NCBI GenBank assembly: GCA_024362935.1
Contig: JANCRA010000003.1
Coordinates: forward strand, 49,141,844 to 49,205,843
DNA length: 64,000 nt
Source: Setophaga petechia
Lineage: Eukaryota > Chordata > Aves > Passeriformes > Parulidae
Reading direction: 5' to 3'
How positions within the stretch are numbered: position 1 is the first letter of the stretch; every line of letters starts with the position of its first letter. A program made the position numbers and the translations under genes. Under the pieces are notes generated by a model, which was given only the letters and a program-made list of their open reading frames with translations, was not told the origin of the DNA and did not search any database. This document shows, piece by piece, positions 33,062 to 44,264 of this stretch.

Positions 33062-34684
33062 GTGGGATCATAGGGCAGGCAGAAGTCGTTTAACAACTTT
33101 GGATACGTCAGAGCTCCACTCCCTGGGAGTTATTTGTCTTTTTTTTTTTTTCCTTGCTACTAAGGAATTGGCTTTTGTCAAAAGGTTCACATGAAGAAAT
33201 TTGCAAATGGCTCCTAATTTTCTTCTGATTAGAAACATTTCTTCCCCGTAGAATGTCCCATACTCTAACTGCCTTCTCTCTTCCAAGAGCATTTTCTCTC
33301 CAATTTTCTCTTCCAAGAGAATGTCCCATACTCCAACTGCCTTCTCTCTCTCTACTATTCCTTGTATCTCTTCCCTGAGGGGTCATTGTCCCTCCAGCAG
33401 CAGAGGGATGCTGGTGGTGCTGGTGGCACTGCAATGCTGCTGGCACTGCTGGCAGTGCTGATGAAGCATCTGGGTGCTTGTCAGAAACTGCTCCCATTGT
33501 GGGAAGAGCTCCAGAATCATTGCCAAAACCTCCCCTGCACCCAAGGAAGCAAAACTGAGGGAAGAATTCCCATTTTTGTCACTATACTCCAGGCTCACAT
33601 GGCCCAAGGGAAGGACAGTACTCAGTTGCTTGCAGCCAGGCTATCAGAACTTAGAGCCCAATTAATTACTGCCAATCCCCTTGATGATGCAGTGAAAGCT
33701 ATCAGGGACCAGGGTGCTGGGAACTCCCTGCCCCCCCTTCACCAGAGCTGCTCCTGCTCCTCCTCAGTCCTGGTAACACTTGGGGTTGTTTGTGACGCCT
33801 GATCCCAGACTGACCCTTTGCAAGCAGAGACAACTTCCACTATCCCAGATTGCTCCAAACTCCATCCACCCTGGCCTTGGACACTTCCAGGGATCCAGGG
33901 GCAGACACAGGCTCTCTGGGCAATGTATGGCAGGGCCTCAGCACCCTCACAGGGAAGGATTTCTTCCCTAATATCCAATCTGACCCCACCCTCTGTCACT
34001 GGGAAGCCATTCTCCCTTGTCCTGTCACTCCATGCCTTTGTCCACAGTCTCTCTCCATCTCTCCTGGAGCCACATCAGCTCCTGGATCATGAAGTGTTTG
34101 CCCTTGAAAGGATTGGGCTGGTGAGGGGATGTGAGAGTCCATAGCTGAGGACACAAACACGGTGTCAGCAGGGAAGGGAGGTGACAGTTCTGGTCCCAGG
34201 GCCAGCAGTTTCCAGGAGGAGCATCCCAGATCCCTGAGGCACATGTCAGCCTGGGTAAGAATCATGCCACCTCTCCTGGTTAGGAATTCCTTGGAATTCA
34301 CTGTAGACTACTGTCTGACTCCCAATGGAGTGTAGAGGGTGACTCAGATGAAACCTGCAACTTTCTAAGGATTAAAGCCAAAAGAGCAGCATTGATTTGC
34401 CTCTTCCCAGAAGAAATGACATTGCTGAAATCCTAAATCATCCCTCTGCTGTGTGCCTGTGCTTCAGCTCACATACAGAATTTATTAATGCATGAATCCT
34501 CTTGGAAACTCTGTGGTGAAGGTGAAGTACCACTCAACTTGCAGTATACAAGTGGTAAACTAGATTTGAATCAGAAATCAAAGTTCAACACTACATTTGT
34601 AGTGCAGGGACATAAGGATCCACCTCAGGAATGAGAGGGGGCAAGTTTAGGCAGTTAAAAGACAGGATTTCAGGATTGAGGTTG
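33062..34684. repeat. Intergenic block
   Basis: A short tandem duplication of about 60 bp (CTTCCAAGAG..) lies near 33240-33350. 33370-34330 matches 27850-28780 and 39990-40910. 34330-34684 matches 46785-47160. No gene. Confidence 0.5.
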
Positions 34685-35072
34685 TTATAAAATAGAATAG
34701 AATCTGAGATGGAGGCAAAGTGCTTTGGCCACAGGTGTGGTTGCTGGGGTTCTCTCCCATTCCTCATTTCCTGGGCAGAGTGAAGAGCACTGAGGAGCAG
34801 AGCCCTGAGCCCGTGGCAGGCTCTGAGCCAGCTGCCTGTGTGTGAGAGCCCTGGAGAGCACGAGGCAGCACGGAGAGCAGGGGCTGTGGCAGGAGCTGGG
34901 ACAGAGCCCGCGCCGGACGCTGCTCAGGCTCACCCCGCAGGCTGCGCTGCCCTTTCCCAAGGGACCATTCCAGGGAACTCCTGCAGATCCCAGCCCAGGG
35001 ACAGCAGCTGGAGGCTGGGAGCTGAGGGGAGAGCACTGCGGGGAAGTTCTCCAGGCTGCCCGAGGAAACAAG
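34685..35072 (+). promoter_or_regulatory. Promoter-like TATA and candidate exon 1 of plus-strand receptor fragment 10a
   Basis: TATAAAAT at about 34685-34692 precedes a block (34730-35072) conserved at 47215-47555. It ends AACAAG|GTCAGA, a plausible donor. The counterpart at 47167 reads TTTAAAA in place of the TATA element. Confidence 0.35.
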
Positions 35073-35557
35073 GTCAGACTCTTCCACTTTCATCAGGGCC
35101 TCCTCATTGGGTGGAGCCTGGTTATTGATTTTGGGGGCAGAATTGAGGTCTGTAGGGAATTAAAAGCTATAAACAGTGTGGGAAAAAGGAGGGAATATTG
35201 AAACGAGTGTCCTGCTGAAGGAATCCAGGAGCTCAGTGATATCAACTGATACTTGAGAGTCCAGGTCAGATCCATCCCAAAGCCAATTTTTCTCTGATAT
35301 CTCCATGGGCAATCCTCTCCTTCTCCAATTGTTTTCCTGCTCCAGCTCTGTCTTGTCCACAGCCAGGAAGGAGGAATCTCCCTGGCTTTTGTGCCAGGCA
35401 CACCAGACCAAGCTCCCACATCCTGCTTGTCATCTGTCCTGTCCCTCACCCCTCCCTGTGCTGCTCCACATGGAAGCTGTGGGTAGGAAAAGATGGGAAA
35501 AGCCACGTTTGGGGGACAGCAGCGTTGCTCTGGTGTGTCTGTTTGTCACCCCTCCAG

Positions 35558-35796
35558 CTGTGTGAGGGCAGGAGAAGCAGCAGAGCTGTCACCATGAGCA
35601 CTTTGTCCCCTGCCACGGAGGGAGCCAGCCCTGCCTGCTGGAGCCAGCCCGGTGGGAAGGCATCCCAGGGGAGCTGGAATGAGGAGAGCCACGACAACTG
35701 GAGCCAGTGTGACAACAGGCAGTGGAGCAAAGTGCCTGTCCCGCTGCTGCTGTGCCTGTGTGGAATGGTGGGAATGGGGCTGTGCTCTGGCTCCTC
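35558..35796 (+). pseudogene. Plus-strand MRGPR-like fragment 10a (N-terminus and part of TM1)
   Basis: A good acceptor (CACCCCTCCAG, AG at 35556-35557) precedes an ATG at 35594. The frame gives an acidic, Trp-rich N-terminus (NEESHDNWSQCDN) then LLLCLCGMVG, recognisable as TM1 of a Mas-related receptor. One base is missing in the GNGAVLWLL codons (about 35770), so the frame departs to GMGLCSGSS. Receptor homology stops at about 35796, and unrelated sequence follows before a CR1 element. It differs from all minus-strand receptors and lies on the other strand, so it derives from a different MRGPR lineage. Confidence 0.7.
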
Positions 35797-35962
35797 AGCC
35801 AACAGCAGTGCCCTCCCTGTGATTGACTTCCTGGCTAGGAGCTGTGTAAAAGAATTCACCCCCTCTGGTAGTGTTGCCTTGAAGAGGGCTTTTGAGGCTT
35901 TTGTGCCAGAGCCAGGGCATAGGGACAACACAGTGGAACCATCATCAGGTGGAATAATCGTG

Positions 35963-36165
35963 AAACAGAGTCATCACAATATAGAACCACAAAATATCCA
36001 GAGTTGGAAGGGAACCAACGGATCTTGGTGTTGAGCTCCTGGCCCTGCACAGGACATCCCAACAATCCCAGCCTGTGCCTGAGAGCATTGTGCAAATGCT
36101 CCTTGAGCTCTGTCAGGCTGGTGCTGTGTACAGCAGGGGAACTCCTGCCTGGGGCAGTTGTGGGT
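35963..36165 (-). mobile_element. CR1 LINE 3' fragment
   Basis: Minus-strand orientation: on the plus strand it begins with degenerate CACAGAATCA-like repeats, then GAGTTGGAAGGGA and the CTGCACAGGACATCCCAACA stretch typical of avian CR1 3' ends. No reverse transcriptase coding remains. Confidence 0.75.
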
Positions 36166-36175
36166 GACATGAGGA

Positions 36176-36883
36176 ATCCTCATGGAATGGTTTGGGTTGT
36201 GTCCTGGTTTAGGGAAAATTTGGGAGGGAGACGCTGAACAGGCTTCCTCTAGAAAACAAATTCAAGCAGGCCCCTCCCCCAGCTGGTTCAAGAAAAGATT
36301 TCCTTAGAGAAAAGTGGAAAAACTGTTTATTTATCAAGGAAAGTGTTCACAAGCATAAGAAATGAAAGCAATATTAAGCAATACAATCACTTGCTGTTCT
36401 GAAGAGTTGGCAAATTCAGACAGTCCTTGTTGTGAAGTGTAGTTTGGCTCACTCAGTCTCTCATCAGTCCCTCTGGTGCTGGAAAATGCCGTGTCCCAGG
36501 CCCCAGTGGGCCACAGGTGTGAGCTCCTGGTGCTCTTCTGGGTTTCCAGTCCAGAGCAGGTTTGAACAGTTCCAAGCAAAAGGAAAACCACAGTCCAGGG
36601 AACTTCTCTGCCTCAGCCAGCTGAAAAAACCTAAAAGAAAAGGAGAGCTCTGTGCTGCATGTCTGTGCTGCAGACAGCACGGTCTGGGAGCAGGAATGGG
36701 GAGGAGTGAGTGCAGCTTCTGAAAACAAACTGCTGCATCTGCTCTTCCCCTCTTTGCTCAAGAACCAGTCTTAAATGTGCAAAACCTATTTCTGGGCTAG
36801 ACAGATGAATGGGGATACAATTCAGCTCGTAAAGTGACCCCAGGACAGGGTGGAAGGAACAGCAGAGATCATCTCATTCTATG
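36176..36883 (-). mobile_element. Second CR1 3' end, split by an LTR
   Basis: CR1 terminus CATGGAATGGTTTGGGTTG (to 36199) resumes after the LTR as GGGTGGAAGG...AGAGATCATCTC (36848-36883). Together they read as one CR1 end, which shows that the LTR inserted into it. Confidence 0.72.
36200..36847 (-). mobile_element. Solo LTR, family 6 (648 bp), nested in CR1
   Basis: Ends TGTCCTGG and CCAGGACA are inverted repeats. Flanks GGGTTG and GGGTGG are a 6-bp duplication with one mismatch, as for ERVK-type elements. Minus-strand AATAAA near 36327-36332 suggests minus orientation. This sequence resembles a common passerine LTR I recognise only in general. Confidence 0.82.
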
Positions 36884-38609
36884 TCTCCTTCTGCCTTGGG
36901 CAGGGACAGCCAGGAAACCTTTTGCTTTGAAGTCTTGCTCTTTTGAAAGGAAGCTCAGGTAGGGAGCTGCCTGGGTGACCCAGGAGACAAGGAAGGTGCT
37001 TGGAAGCAGAAAAAGTACATGGAAGGATAATGGTCCTTCTGCACTTGCCTTGGGAGAAACGCCCTGGCTGAGTTGTTCTTCCCTGGACAAGAGGTTGTAC
37101 CTTGGAGAGTTTTATCTTTCCAAGGGACAGGAATTGGGAGTCAGGGAGAGAAAAACCCTCTCAGGTGTCAAAGTCTCTCTCTTCTATTAATTATTACCAA
37201 CTCTGTTAATAAATGCTCCGTAGCTGTTTAAACCTCATGTGTGTCTCCAAAGCCTGACTGTAAACATAGTTTTCACCCACACTTCCCTTTCCAGAAGCAG
37301 TGGCATGTTGTTTTCCCCTGGATTTAACGCCGTGGGAAAAGGAGGGACAGCTTCCCCCTGAGCAAGAGATGTGGTATCTGCCAGGAGGAATCAGGAGCTC
37401 TTGGTGCTGCCAACATCATCCCCAGCACTGCAGGCATGTGCCTTAGGAAGGGCTCTGGTACGAGACAGGGACCTGCCCTGCTCCCAGACCATTCAGAGGC
37501 TTTGGAATGGGATAAAAGAAGGACATGAGCCATTTTGGACACTGTTTAACAGAGACAGGCTCTGCAGTGAAGCCTGGTTGGGGTTTATTCAACAAAGTCC
37601 AGGGCTGGAATTACTACAGAAGCACACAACAGTATGAATGCAAACTTGGTTTTAGGTCTAGTTACAGAATACCAAAGATCAGGAGAGGGTGGACTGTGGC
37701 TGGAACTGCTGTGCAGAGTGGCTGTGCAGCTCCTGCTGAGGGTGGCCAGGTTCAGGATGGAGGTGGTCAAGGGCTTCCCTGGACACTGATGCTGGGGAAC
37801 CAGAGGATGGATGGCCCCATTCTGCAGAAGAGCAGCATAACTCCCTAATTTCTGTGCAATTAAATGGTCCAAGCATCTGGTGATGGGAATTTCCATACAC
37901 CATGTACTGTCTGGTACAGGCACAAAGGATCAGTGGAGTTCAGTATTGATCCTGCACTTTACTCAGAAAGATTTAATTTTGGAATTAAAGAATGTGAGAC
38001 ATTCCCACAGAAAGGATAAGGGAATGTTGCTGACCCTCCCCAGCTCTGCAGCCCCACCTGGTGTCCCTTCCCATCAGCTGGGAATGCAGGGCTGGCTCTG
38101 CTGGACAGAAAGGGAAGGATGCTCCCTGTGATCCCAAGCCCTCTCCTGCCATCCAGAGGCACCAGCCCTGCAGGGATTTGGGAAATCACTGCCACCCCGT
38201 GCTGGGAGTGTCCCCAGGGATGAAGGTGTCCCATTCTTTGCAGGCAAGAGCTCCCTGAAAGCACCATGAAAGTCATCTGGTGAGCCAAAGGAGATGGAGT
38301 TCATTCCCTGGGGCCGAGGCCATGAGGGTCATTCCTTGGGGAATAGAGCTGGGGAACAGCACTGAGCCCAGCTGCACTGCTTGGAGCCATGTGGATCCAG
38401 GAGGGAGGAGGAAAGCCATGCTCCAGTGTGCTCCCTGCAGAGCATCCCACAAAAAACACCCAAGGCAATGCCTGTGCTCCCTTTTCCTTCAGGAATACAC
38501 CAAAACAGGAAGGGTGCTCCCGTTGCTATTTTTTAATCAGTTTACTGAAGGAAAACCTCAGGCTTTGTGCCTGGCTCCTTCAGCAGAGCAGTGGAAGGGA
38601 TCAGCAGGG
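36884..38609. repeat. Intergenic block, copy 2, and B-type 3' flank
   Basis: Matches 28790-30500. Plus-strand AATAAA near 37208. Minus-strand frame 37585-37923 is the second copy of the roughly 110-codon frame. No recognised gene. Confidence 0.5.
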
Positions 38610-38852
38610 TCAGAGGAAGGTGGAGGGGACCGTAAAGAGGAGGAAGAGGAAGTCAATGAAAGCCATGTAAAAGAAGTGACGTTTACCCTTTTTCAGGCTG
38701 AGGACCCAGAGCACAGCCCTGTTCCCAGCCAGCCCACAGAGGCAGATGAGCAGTGTCACACTGTGTATGGCCACACTGGTGACACCTGTCTCACACAGAT
38801 CATCTCCTTCAGTGGGTGAGGCAGGAGATGGGGACACGGTGGTCACCTCCAT
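38610..38852 (-). pseudogene. MRGPRH-like subfamily B pseudogene 8 (internal deletion)
   Basis: Starts normally (MEVTTVSPSPASPTEGDD) and encodes TM1 and TM2 (AFIDFLFLLFTVPSTFL), then stops after 80 codons. At about 38605-38622 the TM2-TM3 region is joined directly to sequence that in other genes lies past the stop codon. A single deletion of roughly 0.7 kb thus removed TM3 to the C-terminus. TM1 also has Arg for Gly in GNG. It is grouped with subfamily B by its N-terminus; the TM3 switch is not present to check. In its 5' UTR the short upstream ORF has lost its TGA and runs past the receptor ATG to end near 38843. Confidence 0.88.
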
Positions 38853-39164
38853 GGATGGACGCTGGGCTGGCAGTGGGATGTGGCCCCTGGCTGTGGTCGG
38901 AGTGGATGGGCAGTCAGTGCTTGGAGAATCCAGGGATGGACCATGCGGCTCCTCAGCAGCTCCCTGCAGTGGGAAGGATTCAGTGGGGAGGAGTGAGATG
39001 TGCAGGGGTTGGGCTGTTTGGCAGGGAATGTGAAAGGAAAGCTCAGGGCAGAGGATGGATGACCTGGGCAGGGCCCTGTGGTCACCAGGAGAGGGCGGCA
39101 GGAACAGAGCAGCTGGTGCAGGAGAGGAAGGTGGGGTAGGGAGGAAGGCAAACATTGCACTGAC

Positions 39165-39374
39165 CTGTTCCCTGTGGGGCAGCAGCAGGCAAAGGGGTCT
39201 GTGCAGATCAGCGGCACTTCCTGGTACCTCTTGCTCCTTTGGGATCCGTGTCCTAAAGCGGCTCCTGCCAGGTCAGGGACATGAAGGAGAAAGTGCCCAG
39301 GTCACCAGGAGCTCCCCGTTCCCGTCCTGCTGGCTCCTCTCTGTGCCCTGTCCTGGTGTTGTTTCCCAGGGCTC
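39165..39374 (-). promoter_or_regulatory. Candidate exon 1 of pseudogene 8
   Basis: Donor GT at 39163-39164; family 1 LTR about 115 bp upstream. Confidence 0.42.
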
Positions 39375-39489
39375 GGTGCAGTCACAGGGCAGTCGGAAAT
39401 GGTTTTACAAATTTGTCTCCGTTAGATTTCCACACCCTGGAGTTATTGATCTTGATTTTTTCCCCTAAAAATCAAGTGATTTTTTTCTT

Positions 39490-39880
39490 TGGTGTGAGAA
39501 AAGATGCGTCCATTCTTAAAATTTAAAAATTTATTAAACTACTATATGGGACAAAGTAAGGTCCAGAGGCACGGCCAGAGGCACACTGCCCAAAACAGTA
39601 ACAGGATTTACACACTCTTGGTAATCCATCCCCCACATTCAGACACATTCCGCTTTTCCAGCACAGCTCCTCCTCCGTCCCGCCTTCCCGGAGCTCGTGC
39701 AGCGCTTCGGGCTTCGACTGCCCACCATGGTCAGAGATCAGCATTACAACTCTCAACATGAACACAGAACTCACGTTAGAAAAACTCCAAGGCTTCACAG
39801 AGCTTCTTTGAACATTATAACACACGTAATATTCATTGAACGTTTCTGAGAGTCAATCACCATAGCACCAGTTTATAACA
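39490..39880 (-). mobile_element. Solo LTR, family 1
   Basis: 391 bp; left end TGGTGTGAG is mutated from TGTTGTGAG. Confidence 0.75.
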
Positions 39881-42565
39881 TTTTGAATAGCTCCTCATTT
39901 CCCCCTAATTAGAATCACGCCTTCCCAGGAGAGTGTCCCGTTCTTCAACTTTTTTCCCTGACAGGTTTCTATTACACCTCATTTCTGTTCCCTGAGGGGT
40001 CACTGTCCCTCCAGCAGCAGAGCGATGCTGGTGGCACTGGTGGCACTGGAATGCTGCTGGCAGTGCTGGCAGTGCTGATGAAGCATCTGGGTGCTTGTCA
40101 GAAACAGCTCCCATTCTCTCAAGAGCTCCAGAACCACTGCCAAAGCCTCCCCTGTGCTCATGGGATCACCCCTGGGCCATGGACTCCCATTCCTGTCATT
40201 CCAATGCAGGCTCCCAGAGCCCAAGGGAAGGACAGCACTCAGTTGCTTGCAGCCAGGCTATCAGCACTTGGAGCCCACCCCAATTACTGCCAGTCCCCTT
40301 GATGATGCAGTGAAAGCAATCAGGGACCAGGGTGCTGGGAACTCCCTGCCAGCCCATATCCAGAGCTGCTCCTGCTCTTCCTCAATGCTGGCAACACTTG
40401 GGGTTGTTTTTGTGGTTGTCTGATCCCAGACTGACCCTTTGCCAGCAGGAACACTTTCCACTATTCCACGTTGCTCCAAACCTGTGTCATTCTGCTGTTG
40501 GACACTTCCATGGATCCAGGGGCAGCCACAGCCTCTCTGGGCAATGTATGGCAGGGCCCCACCACCCTCACAGGGAAGGATTTCTCCCCAATATCCAATC
40601 TGACCCCACCCTCTGTCACTGGGAAGCTATTCCCCCTTGTTCTGTCACTCCATGCCCTTGTCCAAAGTCACTCTCCAAATTTCTTGGAGCCCCATCAGCT
40701 CCTGGATCATGAAGTGTTTGCTCTTGAAAGGATTGGGCTGGTGAGGGGATGTGAGAGTCCATAGTTGGGGACACAAACACGGTGTCAGCAGGAAGAGAGG
40801 TGACAGTTCTGGTCCCAGGGCCAGCAGTTTCCAGGAGGAGCATCCCAGATCCCTGAGGCACATGTCAGCCTGGGTAGGAATCATCTTGGAATTCACTGTA
40901 GGTTGCAGTCTGAAATCCAGGAAAACTCTTGCTTTGAAATCTTTGCTCTTTTGAAAGGAAGCTCAGGTAGGGAGTGGCCTCATTGGCAGTGGAGACAAGG
41001 AAGGTGCTTGGAAGTAGATAAAGCACATTGGACAATCATGATCCTCCTGCACTTGCCCTGGGAGAAATCCCCTGGCTGAGTTGCTCTTCCCTGGCCAAGA
41101 GGTTGCACCATGGAAAGTTTCTGCTTTGCAATGGGCAGAAAAACAGGAGACAGGGAGAGAAAAACCCTCTCAGATATCCAAATCTGTCTCATCTCTTAAT
41201 TATTAACTACTCTGTTAATAAATGCTCCATAGCTGTTTAACCTCATGTGTGTCTCCAAAGCCTGACTTCACACATGATTTCACTCTCACTTCCCATTCCA
41301 TAAGCAGTGGCACGTTGGTTTCCCCTGGATTTAAGGCAGTGGGAAAAGGAGGGACAGCTTCCCCCTGAGCAAGAGATGTGGCTGCTGGCCAGGTCTCTGC
41401 CAGGAGGAATCAGGAGCTCTTGGTGCTGCCAACATCATCCCAAGCATTGCAGGCACGTGCCTTAGGAAGGGCTCTAGTATGAGACAGAGACCTGCCCTGC
41501 TCCCAGATCAACCAGAGGCTTTGGAACGGGGTTAAAGAAGGACATGAGCCGTTTTGGACACTGTTTAACAGGCACAGGCTCTGCAGTGAAGCCTGGTTGT
41601 TATTTATTGAAGAAATTCAGAGGCTGTGCCTACCACAGTGGAAAGAAACAAAAACCATGAACCCAAATCTGATTGAGGGGTGGTTACAGAATAACAAAGA
41701 TCAGGAGAGGCTGGACTGTGGCTGGAGCTGCTGTGCAGAGTGGCTGTGCCGCTCCTCCTGAGGGTGGCCAGGTTCAGGATGGAGGTGGTCAAGGGCTTCC
41801 CTGGACACTGATGCTGGGGAAGCAGAGGATGGATGGCCCCATTCTGCAGAAGAGCAGCATAACTCCCTAATTTCTGTGCAATTAAATGGTCCAAACATCT
41901 GGTGATGGGAATTTCCATACACCATGTACTTTTGGGTACAGGCACAGGAGTTCAGTGGAGTTCAGTATTGACCCTGCACTTTACTCAGAAGGATTTAATT
42001 CTGGCATTGAAGAATGTGAGACATTCCTACTGAAAGGATAAGGGAATGTTGCTGTCCCTCCCCAGCTCTGCAGCCCCCCCTGGTGTCCCTTCCCATCAGC
42101 TGGGAATGCAGGGCTGGCTCTGCTGGACAGAAAGGGAAGGATGCTCCCTGTGATCCCAAGCCCTCTCCTGCCATCCAGAGGCACCAGCCCTGCAGGGATT
42201 TGGGAAACGCCCATGGCCAAGGCAATTACGGTTATTCCATGGGGAATAGAGCTGGGGAACAGCACTGAGCCCAGCTGCACTGCTTGGAGCCATGGGGATC
42301 CAGGAGGGAGGAGGAAAGCCATGCTCCAATGTGCTCCCTGCAGACCATCCCACAAAAATCACCCAAGGCAATGCTCCTGCTTCCTTCTCCTCTATGAATA
42401 CACCACCACAGGGAGGATGATCTCGTGGATATTGGTTATTGAGGAGACTCAAGGAAATCCCTCAGCCTCCGGCTGAGGTCCTTCAGCAGAGCAGTGGAAA
42501 GTATCAACAGGCTCAGAGTGCTGTGTCCGTGGGGGACTCATTTCTCTGTTTTTTTTTTTTTTTTC
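39881..42565. repeat. Long intergenic block, copy 3, and B-type 3' flank
   Basis: 39990-42000 is close to 27860-29880. The 3' flank (42010-42500) lacks about 100 bp near 42208, compared with 30085-30215. Minus-strand frame 41604-41945 is the third copy of the roughly 110-codon frame. A 16-base T run lies at 42549-42564. No recognised gene. Confidence 0.5.
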
Positions 42566-43432
42566 CTACTCCTGAAAGACCCTCTGGAGGGAGACCTGGA
42601 GGGACACTATGGAGCAGGGCCTCCAGCACTGCCCTGCCAAGAAGTAGATGAAGGGTTTGGTGCTGCTGTTGATGCAGGTGAGCAGGAAAACCACCTGAGA
42701 GGGCACATCGATGTAATCGAGCTGCTGCAGGAAATTGCAGAGGCTGAGAAGGAGAGTGAGGAGCACAGTGATGACGATAACGATGTCGCGCCTCTCCGGC
42801 TGCTGCTGCTGGGAGCCCCACTTGGCCTTAATGAAATTGACTGTGCTGGAAACAAGCATGGGTGCAACAAAGAAGAGCAGGACGAGGGTGTACATGGAGA
42901 TGAGAGCTGCCTGGCAGAGCTCCTGCTCTTGTGATGGGCACAGGAATGTCACCGTGGGAATGACAGTGAAGACAGCAAAGAAGGCCCAGTATTGGACACT
43001 GTCCACCACCCACTCCAGGCGCTCTGGAAGCTCCCGGCGGCAGCAGAGCCAGCAGAGCTTGTCCATTAACAGCACATTGCTGCTGAGCATCAGCCGGAAC
43101 AGCCCCCAGTAGAGGGACACCACTGACAGCTGCAAAAGGAAACTCAGATACAGCAGGGACAGGATAGGAGTGCAGGACACGTCTTCCACCAAGAAGAGGA
43201 GGGCGGAGGGGAACGCAAAGAGGAGGAAGAGGAAGTCAATGACAGCCAGGTCGAAGATGTCAGAGTTACGGATTTTCAGGCTGAGGAGCCAGAGCACAGC
43301 CCCGTTCCCAGCCAGCCCACAGAGGCAGATGAGCAGTGTCACACTGTGCATGGCCACGCTGGTGACATCTGTCACACACAGAACTTCTTCAGTGTGTGAG
43401 GCAGGAGATGGGGACACGGTGGTCACCTCCAT
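42566..43432 (-). CDS. MRGPRH-like: Mas-related GPCR, member H-like, subfamily B (gene 9, short tail)
   Basis: Open frame of 288 residues with all seven helices: TM1 LICLCGLAGNGAVLWLL, TM2 AVIDFLFLLF, TM7 NSSTKPFIYFLAG. The TM3 switch is VLL in place of ERC. The tail stops at QRVFQE (TAG), 18 residues before the family end, just ahead of an A-rich run; all helices are unaffected. It is the closest relative of gene 7, yet many residues differ while introns and 5' flanks are almost identical. Predicted exon 2 to 43543, intron 43544-44859 with a solo LTR, exon 1 from 44860. No canonical AATAAA at the usual place. Confidence 0.82.
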   Translation of the reverse strand: MEVTTVSPSPASHTEEVLCVTDVTSVAMHSVTLLICLCGLAGNGAVLWLLSLKIRNSDIFDLAVIDFLFLLFAFPSALLFLVEDVSCTPILSLLYLSFLLQLSVVSLYWGLFRLMLSSNVLLMDKLCWLCCRRELPERLEWVVDSVQYWAFFAVFTVIPTVTFLCPSQEQELCQAALISMYTLVLLFFVAPMLVSSTVNFIKAKWGSQQQQPERRDIVIVITVLLTLLLSLCNFLQQLDYIDVPSQVVFLLTCINSSTKPFIYFLAGQCWRPCSIVSLQVSLQRVFQE

Positions 43433-43476
43433 GGATGGACGCTGGGCAGGCAGTGGGATGTGGCCCCTGGCTGTGG

Positions 43477-43524
43477 TCAGAGTGGATGGGCAGTCAGTGC
43501 TTGGAGAATCCAGGGATGGACCAT
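43477..43524 (-). promoter_or_regulatory. Upstream ORF of gene 9
   Basis: Full peptide, same as gene 7. Confidence 0.55.
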
Positions 43525-43734
43525 GCGGCTCCTCAGCAGCTCCCTGCAGTGGGAAGGATTCAGTGGGGAGGAGTGAGATGTGCAGGGGAGGAGGGCAGTG
43601 GAAACAGTGGGGTGAGAGAGGGAATTGTGTGGTTTGGGCTGTCTCGCAGGAAGCTGATAAATAACATAGAGAATGAACATTTTAAGTTTTTCTGAAGAGG
43701 TTCAACACCAAAGTGGCCAAAATTTAAAAGGATG

Positions 43735-44264
43735 TGTTATAGATGGATAATGAGTTAATTGGCTCTCACAGTTAAGGGATGAATCCTGTGTGAATATTAA
43801 GAGAAGTTTTATTGATATATAATTAATTAATTGTAGTCTTGTTTAGATGTCCCCTGTTCTCCCCATAGTCCCCTTCTCCCCCCACTGTACTGTTGCCATC
43901 AGAGAGCCTGAGTCATCTAGGACAGGTACAAAGAAGGGGTGTAGAAAATCTTATTGCTGGTGGGGAGGAAGAGGTGCAGCATGAGAACACCTGACCCTCC
44001 AGTGAAGTTGCAAGAACGCAGGCTCCACCAATAAACACAAGGAAGGGCTGACTGACAGACTTTGGGAGGAGCCAGGTTTAGCTGATGCAACCCCCAGGGT
44101 ATCAAAAGTGAAACATCCATCTTGAAGGTCAGCCAGCCACGTGGTAGGCAGCCATGAGGGAAGCTCCCAGGCCTGCTTCTCCTTATTTACTCCTTTTGTT
44201 GCATTTTGTATTAAGGTTCAATAAATAATTAAAATTTTCAAAAAGTGGGCGGTTGTTTCTCACA
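43735..44264 (+). mobile_element. Solo LTR, family 2, in gene 9 intron
   Basis: GGATG duplication at 43730-43734 and 44265-44269; almost identical to the copy at 31731. Confidence 0.85.

Noticed and set aside
35525..36034. 169-codon plus-strand frame as an intact gene
   Set aside because: Only the first part is receptor-like; the end runs into CR1 sequence.
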